Below are positions 18,519 to 27,865 of a stretch of 64,000 nt of DNA, piece by piece. How positions within the stretch are numbered: position 1 is the first letter of the stretch; each line of letters opens with the position of its first letter. The notes under the pieces are model-generated. The model was given only the letters and a program-made list of their open reading frames with translations, did no database searches and had not been told where the DNA came from. This DNA is from Pseudomonas simiae. Its GTDB lineage: Bacteria > Pseudomonadota > Gammaproteobacteria > Pseudomonadales > Pseudomonadaceae. The stretch is from assembly GCF_900111895.1 (NCBI RefSeq), contig NZ_FOKB01000002.1, positions 558,001 through 622,000 of the forward strand. The letters are read 5' to 3'. The position numbers and the translations under genes are program-made.

Positions 18519-19430
18519 TTAAATAGATGGCTTGCGTGGGTGCGGCTGTTCGCGGGCGACGGTCAGGAACGGGTCCACCAGCGTCGGACGCGCGGTGCCA
18601 CGGCGCCACGCCAGGCCGACATCAAGGGTCTGGCTGAGGTCGGCAATCGGCCGCGCTTCAATGATGTCGCCCTCAAGCGACCAGGGCCGGTAGGTCATGT
18701 CCGGCTGGATCGACACGCCCAGGCCGGCGGCCACCAGGCTGCGAACGGCCTCGGTAGAGGCGGTGCGCAAGGTCACGCGGGGTTGCAGGCCCGCACTCGT
18801 CCACATGCGCTGGGCGTTGTGGCCCATTTCGTCGACGTTCAGCTGAATCAGCGGCTCACGCGCCACATCGGCCAGATTGATACTGTCGTGTTCCAGCAAT
18901 GGATGTTGCGCCGGTAGCCACAAACGGTGGGGCGAATGGGTAAGGACTTCGGTCTGCAGGGCGTGGCGGTCTTCCAGGTTGGAGAGAATCAGCACGCCCA
19001 CGTCGATTTCGCCGCTGACCAGCAAATGCTCGATATACGGGCGTTCATCCTCCATCACGCGGATTTCCACATTAGGATAGGCGCGCTGGAAGCGGGTCAG
19101 CAGGTCCGCGAGGTAATAGCCCGCCACCAGGCTGGTCACGCCGATGGTCAACTGTCCGGCGACTTGATCGGTGCTCTGTTGCAGGCTGCGCTTGGCGTTG
19201 TCGACGGTGGCCAGAATGAGGTGTGCCTGGCGCAGGAATTGATGGCCCTGGTGGGTCAGGGTCATGCCCTTGGCGTGACGGTTGAACAGGTTGACGCCGA
19301 TTTCCTGCTCCAATTGCTGGATCGCCAGGGTCAGGGTGGACTGGGAAATAAACGCGGTCTGCGCGGCGGCAGAGATCGAGCCGGTCTCGGCCACTGCAAT
19401 AAAGTGCCGGATTTGACGCAAGGTCATCAT
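18519..19430 (-). CDS. LysR-family transcriptional regulator
   Basis: A 303-residue LTTR. The N-terminal winged helix-turn-helix (TLRQIRHFIAVAETGSIS...SQSTLTLAIQQLEQEIGV, residues 3-47) is followed by a linker helix and a periplasmic-binding-protein-like effector domain. It lies directly upstream of, and on the same strand as, the polyamine operon, so it is the obvious candidate regulator. The classic divergent LTTR layout would instead point at the DUF533 gene. Start is the first of two adjacent ATGs; both have weak Shine-Dalgarno sequences. The effector is unknown; a polyamine or aminoaldehyde is a guess from context. Confidence 0.88.
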   Translation of the reverse strand: MMTLRQIRHFIAVAETGSISAAAQTAFISQSTLTLAIQQLEQEIGVNLFNRHAKGMTLTHQGHQFLRQAHLILATVDNAKRSLQQSTDQVAGQLTIGVTSLVAGYYLADLLTRFQRAYPNVEIRVMEDERPYIEHLLVSGEIDVGVLILSNLEDRHALQTEVLTHSPHRLWLPAQHPLLEHDSINLADVAREPLIQLNVDEMGHNAQRMWTSAGLQPRVTLRTASTEAVRSLVAAGLGVSIQPDMTYRPWSLEGDIIEARPIADLSQTLDVGLAWRRGTARPTLVDPFLTVAREQPHPRKPSI

Positions 19431-19598
19431 GCTGGAATTACCAGTGAGCTATTTTTATAGATGTGTTCGAGTGTATATCGATTTAAGCGAAGGGCGGCTG
19501 CGTTACATCTGGAAGCACTCTAGATCGGGGCTTTTTGGCACTTAGTTTTACGCTGGGAGCCTATTGGTCTTATGAACCCTAGTGTCTGGAGGCTACGA

Positions 19599-20309
19599 AT
19601 GAATACCCGTGGATTGCTCGATCAGTTGCTCAAGTCCGGCCAGGACATGTTGCAAAACAAGGCTGGCGGCCAGCGTAAACAGGACGACAAAGGTGCGTTG
19701 GGCGGTTTGCTTGGCGGTGGTGGCCTGGGCAGCCTGCTCGGTGGTGCGGGCGGCGGCGCCCTGGCGGCCGGCGCGATGGGTCTGCTGCTGGGCAACAAGA
19801 AAGCCCGCAAGTTCGGCGGCAAGGCCCTGACCTACGGCGGCTTGGCGGCATTGGGCGTTATCGCCTACAAAGCCTACGGCAACTGGCAGGCCAGCCAGGC
19901 CAATGCGCCCCAAGGCGAACCGCAGACCATCGACCGCTTGCCACCGGCGCAGGTCGAGCAACACAGCCAGGGCATCCTCAAGGCGCTGGTCGCCGCCGCC
20001 AAGGCCGACGGCCATGTGGATGAGCGCGAGCGCGAACTGATCGAGGGCGAATTCACCAAGCTGGATAACGACCGCGAGTTGCACAGCTGGCTGCATGCCG
20101 AACTGAACAAGCCCCTGGACCCCGCCGACGTGGCGCGGGCCGCCGGCACGCCGGAAATGGCGGCCGAGATGTACATCGCCAGCGTGATGCTGGTGGACGA
20201 GGAAAACTTCATGGAGAAGGCCTACCTCGACGAGCTGGCACGCCAACTGAAACTGGAGCCAGGCTTGAAGCTGGAGCTGGAAAAACAGGTACGCCAAGCC
20301 ACCCTCTGA
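19599..20309 (+). CDS. DUF533/TerB-like membrane protein (YebE-type)
   Basis: A 236-residue protein with an unusual Gly-rich N-terminal part (GALGGLLGGGGLGSLLGG..., about residues 33-60) and a likely membrane segment around 60-95. The C-terminal domain is acidic and helical, TerB-like (ILKALVAAAKADGHVDERERELIEGEF), a fold shared with tellurite-resistance TerB. Function unknown for the family. The ATG at 19599 follows GGAGG at ideal spacing and is preferred to the upstream in-frame ATG at 19572. It is divergent from lysR. Confidence 0.85.
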   Translation: MNTRGLLDQLLKSGQDMLQNKAGGQRKQDDKGALGGLLGGGGLGSLLGGAGGGALAAGAMGLLLGNKKARKFGGKALTYGGLAALGVIAYKAYGNWQASQANAPQGEPQTIDRLPPAQVEQHSQGILKALVAAAKADGHVDERERELIEGEFTKLDNDRELHSWLHAELNKPLDPADVARAAGTPEMAAEMYIASVMLVDEENFMEKAYLDELARQLKLEPGLKLELEKQVRQATL

Positions 20310-20327
20310 GACTGCCGCCTGACCACC

Positions 20328-20363
20328 AACACCCCGGTTGCCAGCATGGCCCGGGGTGTTTTT
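20328..20363 (+). terminator. Intrinsic terminator before wspA
   Basis: AACACCCCGG / CCGGGGTGTT stem, 13-base loop and a run of five T. Ends the DUF533 transcript and insulates the wsp promoter region. Confidence 0.85.
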
Positions 20364-20457
20364 GCATTCTGTGAGCGCTACATCAAAACCCGTTGATAAA
20401 TGAGGGCTTGCGCTCAGCTATACTCCCCCCATTTGAATGGCCCTTCGAGGAATTACT

Positions 20458-22080
20458 GTGAAGAACTGGACCTTGCGCCAACGGATCTTGGCGAGCTTTG
20501 CGGTCATTATCGCGATCATGCTGCTGATGGTCGTGGTGTCCTACTCGCGGTTGCTGAAGATCGAAGCCAGCCAGGAAGCAGTCCGGGACGATGCGGTGCC
20601 GGGGGTCTACCTCAGTTCGATGATCCGCAGCGCCTGGGTCGACAGCTATTTGGAGACCATCGATATCATCGGCCTGCGCGACGAAAAAGACCTTACCAAT
20701 TCGGATAAGTCGGACTACAAGTCCTTCGAGGCGCGTATTGCGCAGCAGATGGCCACCTATGAAAAAACCATTCATGGTCAGGCCGACCGAATGGAGTTCG
20801 ATAACTTCAAGGCAGCGCATATCACCTACAACAAAGTGCTCGCGCAACTGCTGGAGCGTGTCGATGCCGGTGACCTGCCGGGTGCGCGTACGTTGCTGGA
20901 AGAGCAATTGACGCCGATCTGGGTCGAAGGGCGCATGAAGCTCAACGACATCATTACCGAAAACAAGAACGTCTCCGACCGCGCCACCGCGGCAATCGAC
21001 GAGTCGGTGCTGTCGGCCAAGGTCAGCATGGCCGTGTCGTTGGTCATCGCCGTCCTCGCCGCCGGCCTGTGCGGCCTGCTGCTGATGCGCGCGATCATGG
21101 CGCCGATGCAGCGCATCGTCGACATCCTCGAAACCATGCGCGACGGCGACCTGAGCAAACGCTTGAGCCTGGAGCGCAAAGACGAGTTTGGCGCAGTGGA
21201 AACCGGCTTCAATGACATGATGACCGAGCTGACCGCCCTGGTCTCCCAGGCTCAGCGTTCGTCGGTGCAGGTCACCACCTCGGTGACCGAGATTGCCGCC
21301 ACCTCCAAGCAGCAACAGGCCACCGCCACTGAAACCGCGGCCACCACCACCGAAATCGGCGCCACCTCCCGCGAGATCGCGGCCACGTCCAAGGACCTGG
21401 TACGCACCATGACCGAAGTGTCCACTGCCGCCGACCAGGCGTCGGTTGCCGCCGGTTCCGGCCAGCAAGGCCTGGCGCGCATGGAAGAAACCATGCACTC
21501 GGTCATGGGCGCCGCCGACCTGGTCAACGCCAAGCTGGCGATCCTCAATGAGAAGGCCGGCAACATCAACCAGGTGGTGGTGACTATCGTCAAGGTCGCC
21601 GACCAGACCAACCTGCTGTCGCTCAATGCCGCGATCGAGGCCGAGAAAGCCGGTGAATATGGGCGTGGCTTCGCCGTGGTGGCCACCGAAGTGCGTCGCT
21701 TGGCCGACCAGACGGCTGTCGCCACCTACGACATCGAACAAATGGTGCGCGAGATCCAGTCGGCGGTGTCCGCTGGCGTGATGGGCATGGACAAGTTCTC
21801 CGAGGAAGTGCGTCGCGGCATGTTCGAAGTGCAGCAAGTGGGCGAGCAGTTGTCGCAGATCATCCATCAGGTGCAGGCCCTGGCGCCGCGGGTGTTGATG
21901 GTCAATGAAGGTATGCAGGCCCAGGCTACGGGCGCCGAGCAGATCAACCACGCCCTGGTGCAACTGGGCGATGCCAGCAGCCAGACTGTCGAGTCCCTGC
22001 GTCAAGCCAGCTTTGCCATTGATGAGCTGAGCCAGGTCGCGGTCGGTCTGCGCAGCGGCGTGTCGCGTTTCAAAGTCTGA
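20458..22080 (+). CDS. wspA: Surface-sensing chemoreceptor WspA
   Basis: Methyl-accepting receptor of the Wsp system. It responds to surface contact and activates the WspE kinase. The 540-residue product has a first membrane helix at about 12-34, a periplasmic four-helix-type sensor, a second membrane helix at about 190-210, a HAMP domain, and the MCP signalling hairpin with its tip near [21 protein letters not shown]. The GTG at 20458 is chosen as start because GAGG lies eight bases before it and the product then begins KNWTLRQRI, as recalled for Wsp receptors. An in-frame ATG at 20437 lacks a ribosome site. It heads an operon with tightly overlapping genes. Confidence 0.95.
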   Translation: MKNWTLRQRILASFAVIIAIMLLMVVVSYSRLLKIEASQEAVRDDAVPGVYLSSMIRSAWVDSYLETIDIIGLRDEKDLTNSDKSDYKSFEARIAQQMATYEKTIHGQADRMEFDNFKAAHITYNKVLAQLLERVDAGDLPGARTLLEEQLTPIWVEGRMKLNDIITENKNVSDRATAAIDESVLSAKVSMAVSLVIAVLAAGLCGLLLMRAIMAPMQRIVDILETMRDGDLSKRLSLERKDEFGAVETGFNDMMTELTALVSQAQRSSVQVTTSVTEIAATSKQQQATATETAATTTEIGATSREIAATSKDLVRTMTEVSTAADQASVAAGSGQQGLARMEETMHSVMGAADLVNAKLAILNEKAGNINQVVVTIVKVADQTNLLSLNAAIEAEKAGEYGRGFAVVATEVRRLADQTAVATYDIEQMVREIQSAVSAGVMGMDKFSEEVRRGMFEVQQVGEQLSQIIHQVQALAPRVLMVNEGMQAQATGAEQINHALVQLGDASSQTVESLRQASFAIDELSQVAVGLRSGVSRFKV

Positions 22081-22592
22081 TGAGCGACCTCGCGGCTAAA
22101 AGCGGCGCCGTCCCGGCAGCGAAGAAAGCGTTGTTTCTGGTGTTCCACATCGGCGACGAACGTTACGCCCTCAAGGCCACGGAAGTGGCCGAGGTGCTGC
22201 CGCGCCTGCCGCTCAAACCCATTGCCCATGCACCGGTATGGGTGGCGGGCATCTTTGCCCACCGCGGCACGCTGGTACCGGTCATTGACCTCAGCGCCCT
22301 GACGTTCGGCAAGCCGGCCCAGGCCCGCACCAGTACGCGCCTGGTGCTGGTCAATTACCAGCCGCAGCCTTGGGTTGAACCCCGCAGGTTGGGACTGATC
22401 CTGGAGCAAGCCACCGACACCCTGCGTTGCGACCTGGGGGAGTTCAAGCCCTACGGCCTGGACAACCGCGAGGCGCCGTACCTGGGGCTGGTGCGTGAAG
22501 ATGCCTTGGGCTTGATGCAATGGATTGGCGTCAACGAACTGCTCACTGATGACGTGCGCGCCTTGCTGTTTTCTGCCGAGCTGAGCCTATGA
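22080..22592 (+). CDS. wspB: CheW-like scaffold WspB
   Basis: One of two CheW-type coupling proteins that link WspA to the kinase WspE. The 170-residue product is a single CheW domain (FHIGDERYALKATEVAEVLPRL; WVAGIFAHRGTLVPVIDLSAL). The start overlaps the wspA stop in TGATG. Confidence 0.93.
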   Translation: MSDLAAKSGAVPAAKKALFLVFHIGDERYALKATEVAEVLPRLPLKPIAHAPVWVAGIFAHRGTLVPVIDLSALTFGKPAQARTSTRLVLVNYQPQPWVEPRRLGLILEQATDTLRCDLGEFKPYGLDNREAPYLGLVREDALGLMQWIGVNELLTDDVRALLFSAELSL

Positions 22593-23848
22593 GCAGCGAT
22601 CCGCGTTTCTTTGCCTTCCTCAAAGAGCGCATCGGCCTGGATGTCGCGTCGGTCGGCGAAGCCATCATCCAGCGTGCGGTGCGCCAACGCAGCCAGGCCG
22701 TTAATGCGCAAACGACCGGTGAGTACTGGCAGCACCTGCAAAGCTCCGAGGATGAGCAACAGGCGCTGATCGAAGCGGTGATCGTTCCGGAAACCTGGTT
22801 TTTCCGTTATCCCGAATCGTTCGCGACCCTGGCCCGTCTGGCCAAGGCGCGACTTGCCGAGATCAAGCAGATGCGCGCCCTGCGCATCCTCAGCCTGCCA
22901 TGCTCTACCGGTGAAGAACCGTATTCGATTGCCATGGCCTTGCTGGATGCTGGCCTGGCGCCGCACCAGTTCAAGGTGCTGGGCCTGGATGTCAGCCCGC
23001 TGTCGGTAGAGCGCGCGCGGCGCGGGGTGTATGGCAGAAATTCTTTCCGTGGTGGCGATATTGCCTTTCGCGACCGCCATTTCACCGAGTATGACGACGG
23101 TTACCACATTGCCGAGCGCGTGCGCGAGCAGGTGCGCCTGCAAGTGGGCAATCTGCTCGATCCTGGCCTGCTGGCGAATGAGGCGAGCTATGACTTCGTG
23201 TTCTGTCGCAACCTGCTGATCTACTTCGACCAACCGACCCAGAAGCAAGTGTTCGATGTGCTCAAGGGCCTGACGCACGTGGACGGCGTGCTGTTCATCG
23301 GCCCGGCCGAGGGCAGCCTGCTGGGGCGTCATGGCATGCGTTCGATTGGGGTGCCGCAGTCCTTTGCGTTCAGTCGGCATGCCGAGCCGGTCAAGCCGGA
23401 ACCCGTGTTTGTGCCGATCGCCGCGCCCATCCCGCCACGCAGTGCGGCTCCGATTCCGACCAAGCCTCGGCCGTTCAGCACGGCCAGGGCCCAGGTGGTG
23501 CCGATCAAGGCGCCGCACACCGACGCGGGCGACCTGCTCGGTCGCATCGCCACCCTGGCCAATGAAGGCAAGAGTGCCGAAGCCCGTGCCGCGTGCGAAC
23601 AGTATTTGAGCAATCACCCGCCGGCCGCCCAGGTGTTCTACTGGCTCGGGTTGCTCAGCGACGTGGCCGGCAGCGCCCTGGAAGCCCAGGGCTATTATCG
23701 AAAAGCCTTGTACCTGGAACCCCAGCACCCGCAGGCCTTGATGCACTTGGCGGCATTGCTCGAATCCCAGGGCGACAGTGCGGGAGCGCGCCGCTTGCAG
23801 GCGCGGGCCGCCCGTAGCGAGCGAGCTGACAGTGAGTCCAAACGATGA
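22589..23848 (+). CDS. wspC: CheR-type methyltransferase WspC
   Basis: SAM-dependent methyltransferase that methylates glutamates of WspA and sets its basal activity. The N-terminal CheR domain (about residues 1-260) shows PETWFFRYPESF, the SAM-site LSLPCSTGEEPYSIAM, and FCRNLLIYFD. A Pro-rich linker follows, then a C-terminal TPR-like helical region (from about residue 310: YWLGLLSDVAGSALEAQGYYRKALYLEPQHPQAL, here only partly quoted). WspC-type CheRs characteristically carry such repeats. ATGA overlap with wspB; ATGA overlap with wspD. Confidence 0.93.
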   Translation: MSSDPRFFAFLKERIGLDVASVGEAIIQRAVRQRSQAVNAQTTGEYWQHLQSSEDEQQALIEAVIVPETWFFRYPESFATLARLAKARLAEIKQMRALRILSLPCSTGEEPYSIAMALLDAGLAPHQFKVLGLDVSPLSVERARRGVYGRNSFRGGDIAFRDRHFTEYDDGYHIAERVREQVRLQVGNLLDPGLLANEASYDFVFCRNLLIYFDQPTQKQVFDVLKGLTHVDGVLFIGPAEGSLLGRHGMRSIGVPQSFAFSRHAEPVKPEPVFVPIAAPIPPRSAAPIPTKPRPFSTARAQVVPIKAPHTDAGDLLGRIATLANEGKSAEARAACEQYLSNHPPAAQVFYWLGLLSDVAGSALEAQGYYRKALYLEPQHPQALMHLAALLESQGDSAGARRLQARAARSERADSESKR

Positions 23849-24546
23849 GTAACACCGACGCGCTCGACACCGGGGGCCTGGACCTGACCCTGGCCGACAC
23901 CCAAGCCATCGATGACTGCTGGAACCGCATCGGCATCCATGGCGACAAATCCTGCCCGCTGCTGGCGGACCATATCCATTGCCGCAACTGCTCGGTGTAC
24001 TCGGCGGCGGCCACGCGTTTGCTGGATCGCTACGCCTTGCAGCAGGACGCGCATCGCCCGCATGCCGCTGTCGAGTTGGGTGAAGACGTGGTCACCCGTT
24101 CGTTGCTGATATTCCGTCTCGGCGAAGAATGGCTGGGCATCGCCACGCGTTGCCTGGTGGAAGTGGCGCCGCTGCAACCGATCCATTCCCTGCCGCACCA
24201 ACGCTCGCGCGCCTTGCTTGGCGTGGCCAACGTGCGCGGCGCGCTGGTGGCGTGCCTGTCGTTGGTGGAACTGTTGGGCCTGGACGTGACCAGCAACGGC
24301 GCCAGCGGTGGGCGCATCATGCCGCGCATGTTGATCATTGCGGCAGAGGATGGCCCGGTGGTGGTGCCAGTGGATGAAGTCGACGGTATCCACGCCATCG
24401 ATGAGCGCACCTTGAAGGCGGCTTCGGCCTCCGGCCCTCAGGCCAGCGCACGCTACACCCAAGGCGTGTTGCAGTGGAAAGGCCGCAGCCTGCGTTGGCT
24501 GGACGAGGCGCAATTGTTGTCCGCCGTGACCCGGAGCCTCACATGA
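23845..24546 (+). CDS. wspD: CheW-like scaffold WspD
   Basis: Second CheW-type adaptor, 233 residues. About 75 N-terminal residues precede the CheW domain and include a CPLLADHIHCRNC cysteine group that is typical of WspD. The CheW domain (LIFRLGEEWLGIATRCLVEV...; LLGVANVRGALVACLSL) fills the rest. Overlaps both neighbours by four bases. Confidence 0.92.
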   Translation: MSNTDALDTGGLDLTLADTQAIDDCWNRIGIHGDKSCPLLADHIHCRNCSVYSAAATRLLDRYALQQDAHRPHAAVELGEDVVTRSLLIFRLGEEWLGIATRCLVEVAPLQPIHSLPHQRSRALLGVANVRGALVACLSLVELLGLDVTSNGASGGRIMPRMLIIAAEDGPVVVPVDEVDGIHAIDERTLKAASASGPQASARYTQGVLQWKGRSLRWLDEAQLLSAVTRSLT

Positions 24547-26807
24547 CCCCCGACCAGATGCGCGATGCCTCGCTGCTGGAACTGTTCAGCCTGGAAGCCG
24601 ACGCGCAGACCCAGGTACTGAGCGCGGGCCTGCTGGCCCTGGAGCGCAACCCCACCCAGGCCGACCAGCTCGAAGCCTGCATGCGCGCCGCCCACTCGCT
24701 CAAGGGCGCGGCGCGTATCGTCGGGGTAGATGCCGGGGTCAGCGTCTCCCATGTCATGGAAGATTGCCTGGTCAGTGCCCAGGAAAGCCGCCTGTACCTG
24801 CAACCTGAACATATTGACGCGTTGTTGCAAGGCACCGACCTGCTGATGCGCATCGCCACGCCCGGCAATAATGTGGGGCCGGCCGATATCGAAGCCTATG
24901 TGGCGTTGATGGAGCGCCTGTTGGACCCGTCCCAGGCGCCGGTCAAGGCGCCGCCGCCGGAGCCTGTGCCTGTCGTTGAAGCACTGCCGCCGGAGCCTGA
25001 GCCCGCGCCGCCGGTGGTCGCCGAGCCGCCGCGTCACAACAAACGCATGACCGAAGGCGGCGAGCGCGTGCTGCGTGTGACGGCCGAGCGCTTGAACAGT
25101 CTGCTGGATCTGTCGAGCAAATCCCTGGTGGAAACCCAGCGGCTCAAACCGTACCTGGCTAGCCTGCAGCGCCTCAAACGCATTCAAAGCCAGAGCGTAA
25201 GGGCCCTGGACACGCTGGACGGGCAACTCAAGACTGAGAATTTGAACCTCGAAGCTCAAGAGGCCCTGGCCGATACGCGTCGCCTGCTCAGCGAAGCCCA
25301 GGCCTTGTTGGCGGAAAAGACCGCCGAACTGGATGAATTCGGCTGGCAGGCCGGGCAGCGCGCCCAGGTGTTGTATGACACCGCGCTGGCCTGCCGCATG
25401 CGTCCGTTTGCCGATGTGCTGGCCGGTCAGGTGCGCATGGTGCGTGACCTGGGCCGCAGCCTCGGCAAGCAGGTACGCCTGGAGATCGAGGGTGACAAGA
25501 CCCAGGTCGACCGTGACGTGCTGGAAAAACTTGAAGCGCCGCTCACGCATTTATTGCGCAATGCCGTCGACCACGGCATCGAAATGCCCGAACAACGCCT
25601 GCTCGCAGGCAAGCCGGCTGAAGGCCTGATCCGCCTGCGCGCGTCCCATCAGGCCGGTCTGCTGGTGCTGGAATTGAGCGATGACGGTAATGGCGTCGAC
25701 CTGGAACGCCTGCGCGGCACCATCGTCGACCGGCATCTGTCGCCGCTGGAAACGGCCCAGCGCCTGAGCGAAGAAGAGTTGCTGACGTTCCTGTTCTTGC
25801 CGGGGTTCAGCCTGCGCGACAAGGTCACCGAGGTGTCCGGGCGCGGCGTCGGCCTGGATGCGGTGCAGCATATGGTCCGCCAGCTGCGCGGTGCGGTGGT
25901 GTTGGAGCAGACGGCAGGGCAGGGCAGTCGTTTCCACCTGGAAGTACCCTTGACCCTGTCGGTGGTGCGCAGTCTGGTGGTGGAAGTCGGCGAAGAAGCC
26001 TACGCGTTCCCACTGGCTCACATCGAGCGCATGTGCGACCTGGCGCCGGACGACATCGTGCAACTGGAAGGTCGCCAGCATTTCTGGCACGAGGGCCGGC
26101 ATGTTGGCCTGGTTGCCGCCAGCCAGTTGTTGCAGCGCCCGACGGGGCAGAACCCGTCGGACACTTTGAAAGTCGTGGTGATCCGCGAGCGCGATGCTGT
26201 GTATGGGATTGCCGTGGAGCGCTTTATCGGCGAGCGTACCCTGGTGGTCTTGCCGCTGGATGATCGCCTGGGCAAGGTCCAGGATATTTCCGCCGGCGCG
26301 TTGCTGGATGACGGCTCGGTGGTGTTGATCGTCGACGTTGAAGACATGCTGCGTTCGGTGGATAAGCTGCTGAACACCGGCCGATTGGAACGGATTGCCC
26401 GGCGCAGCCAACAAAGCACCGAGGCTCCGCGTAAACGGGTGTTGGTGGTGGATGACTCACTGACCGTGCGCGAGCTGCAACGCAAATTGTTACTTAATCG
26501 TGGTTATGAAGTGGCCGTGGCGGTCGATGGCATGGACGGCTGGAACGCCTTGCGCTCCGAAGACTTTGACCTGTTGATCACTGATATTGATATGCCTCGT
26601 ATGGACGGTATTGAATTGGTCACACTCTTGCGCCGTGACAGTCGCCTGCAATCGTTGCCGGTGATGGTGGTGTCCTACAAGGATCGCGAAGAAGACCGAC
26701 GCCGTGGACTGGACGCCGGCGCCGACTATTATTTAGCCAAAGCCAGTTTTCATGATGACGCCCTGTTGGACGCCGTGATGGAACTGATCGGAGGCGCGCG
26801 GGCATGA
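24543..26807 (+). CDS. wspE: Hybrid CheA-type sensor kinase WspE
   Basis: Histidine kinase that phosphorylates WspR and WspF. The 754-residue product contains an HPt domain with phospho-His51 (AAHSLKGAAR), a Pro-rich linker, a dimerisation region, and a GHKL ATPase (NAVDHGIEMPEQR, then GRGVGLDAV). It ends with a CheW-like regulatory domain and a C-terminal receiver domain (VLVVDDSLTVRELQRK; likely phospho-Asp681 in TDIDMPRMDG). The start at 24543 overlaps the wspD stop in ATGA; the longer upstream frame is a shadow. Confidence 0.95.
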   Translation: MTPDQMRDASLLELFSLEADAQTQVLSAGLLALERNPTQADQLEACMRAAHSLKGAARIVGVDAGVSVSHVMEDCLVSAQESRLYLQPEHIDALLQGTDLLMRIATPGNNVGPADIEAYVALMERLLDPSQAPVKAPPPEPVPVVEALPPEPEPAPPVVAEPPRHNKRMTEGGERVLRVTAERLNSLLDLSSKSLVETQRLKPYLASLQRLKRIQSQSVRALDTLDGQLKTENLNLEAQEALADTRRLLSEAQALLAEKTAELDEFGWQAGQRAQVLYDTALACRMRPFADVLAGQVRMVRDLGRSLGKQVRLEIEGDKTQVDRDVLEKLEAPLTHLLRNAVDHGIEMPEQRLLAGKPAEGLIRLRASHQAGLLVLELSDDGNGVDLERLRGTIVDRHLSPLETAQRLSEEELLTFLFLPGFSLRDKVTEVSGRGVGLDAVQHMVRQLRGAVVLEQTAGQGSRFHLEVPLTLSVVRSLVVEVGEEAYAFPLAHIERMCDLAPDDIVQLEGRQHFWHEGRHVGLVAASQLLQRPTGQNPSDTLKVVVIRERDAVYGIAVERFIGERTLVVLPLDDRLGKVQDISAGALLDDGSVVLIVDVEDMLRSVDKLLNTGRLERIARRSQQSTEAPRKRVLVVDDSLTVRELQRKLLLNRGYEVAVAVDGMDGWNALRSEDFDLLITDIDMPRMDGIELVTLLRRDSRLQSLPVMVVSYKDREEDRRRGLDAGADYYLAKASFHDDALLDAVMELIGGARA

Positions 26808-27814
26808 GGATTGCGATCGTCAATGACATGCCCCTGGCGGTGGAGGCCTTGCGCCGCGCCTTGAGCTTCGAGCCCGCGCATCAAGTTGTCTGGGTGGCCG
26901 CCAATGGCCTGGAAGCGGTGCAGCGCTGCGCTGAACTGACGCCGGACCTGATCCTGATGGACCTGATCATGCCGGTGATGGACGGCGTGGAAGCCACCCG
27001 CCAGATCATGGCCCAGACCCCGTGCGCCATCCTTATCGTCACCGTCGACCGCCAGGCCAACGTGAGCCGAGTGTTCGAAGCCATGGGCCACGGCGCCCTC
27101 GACGTAGTGGACACCCCGACCCTGGGCGTGGGCAACCCCAAGGATGCGGCGGCGCCGCTGTTGCGCAAGATCCTCAACATCGGCTGGCTGATCGGTCAGC
27201 GCGGCAGCCGCGTGCGTGCGGAAGCTTTGGCCCCGCGCATCACCGGCAAACGCCAGAGCCTGGTGGCCATCGGGTCCTCTGCGGGCGGCCCGGCCGCCCT
27301 GGAAATCCTGCTCAAGGGCTTGCCCCGTGACTTTCCCGCGGCCATCGTGCTGGTGCAGCATGTCGACCAGGTGTTCGCTGCCGGCATGGCCGAGTGGCTG
27401 AGCAGCGCCTCCGGCTTGCCGGTGCGCCTGGCCCGCGAAGGTGAGCCACCGCAAAGCGGCGTGGTGCTGCTGGCCGGCACCAACCACCACATTCGTTTAT
27501 TGAAGAACGGCACGCTAGCCTATACCGCAGAGCCGGTGAACGAGATTTACCGGCCTTCGATCGACGTGTTTTTCGAAAGCGTGGCCAGCCACTGGAATGG
27601 CGATGCCGTCGGCGTACTGTTGACCGGCATGGGGCGCGACGGGGCCCAGGGCCTCAAGTTACTGCGTGAACAAGGTTATTTGACCATCGCCCAGGATCAG
27701 CAAAGCTCGGCGGTGTATGGCATGCCCAAAGCGGCGGCGGCGATTGATGCTGCTGTTGAAATTCGCCCACTGGATAGAATTGCGCCCCGACTGCTGGAGG
27801 TATTCGCCAAATGA
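26804..27814 (+). CDS. wspF: CheB-type methylesterase WspF
   Basis: Receiver-methylesterase that demethylates WspA and resets the system. Loss of WspF locks WspR on and gives the wrinkly-spreader phenotype in P. fluorescens. The 336-residue product has an N-terminal receiver with phospho-Asp53 (LILMDLIMPVMDG). The CheB esterase domain holds the catalytic Ser in AIGSSAGGPAAL, His in VQHVDQVF and Asp in LLTGMGRDG. Intact here, so a wild-type, non-wrinkly state is expected. ATGA overlap with wspE. Confidence 0.95.
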   Translation: MRIAIVNDMPLAVEALRRALSFEPAHQVVWVAANGLEAVQRCAELTPDLILMDLIMPVMDGVEATRQIMAQTPCAILIVTVDRQANVSRVFEAMGHGALDVVDTPTLGVGNPKDAAAPLLRKILNIGWLIGQRGSRVRAEALAPRITGKRQSLVAIGSSAGGPAALEILLKGLPRDFPAAIVLVQHVDQVFAAGMAEWLSSASGLPVRLAREGEPPQSGVVLLAGTNHHIRLLKNGTLAYTAEPVNEIYRPSIDVFFESVASHWNGDAVGVLLTGMGRDGAQGLKLLREQGYLTIAQDQQSSAVYGMPKAAAAIDAAVEIRPLDRIAPRLLEVFAK

Positions 27815-27865
27815 ACACGACCTCCCGCAGCACCGGCTTGCCGGCAGTAATTCAGGTGACTGCAC

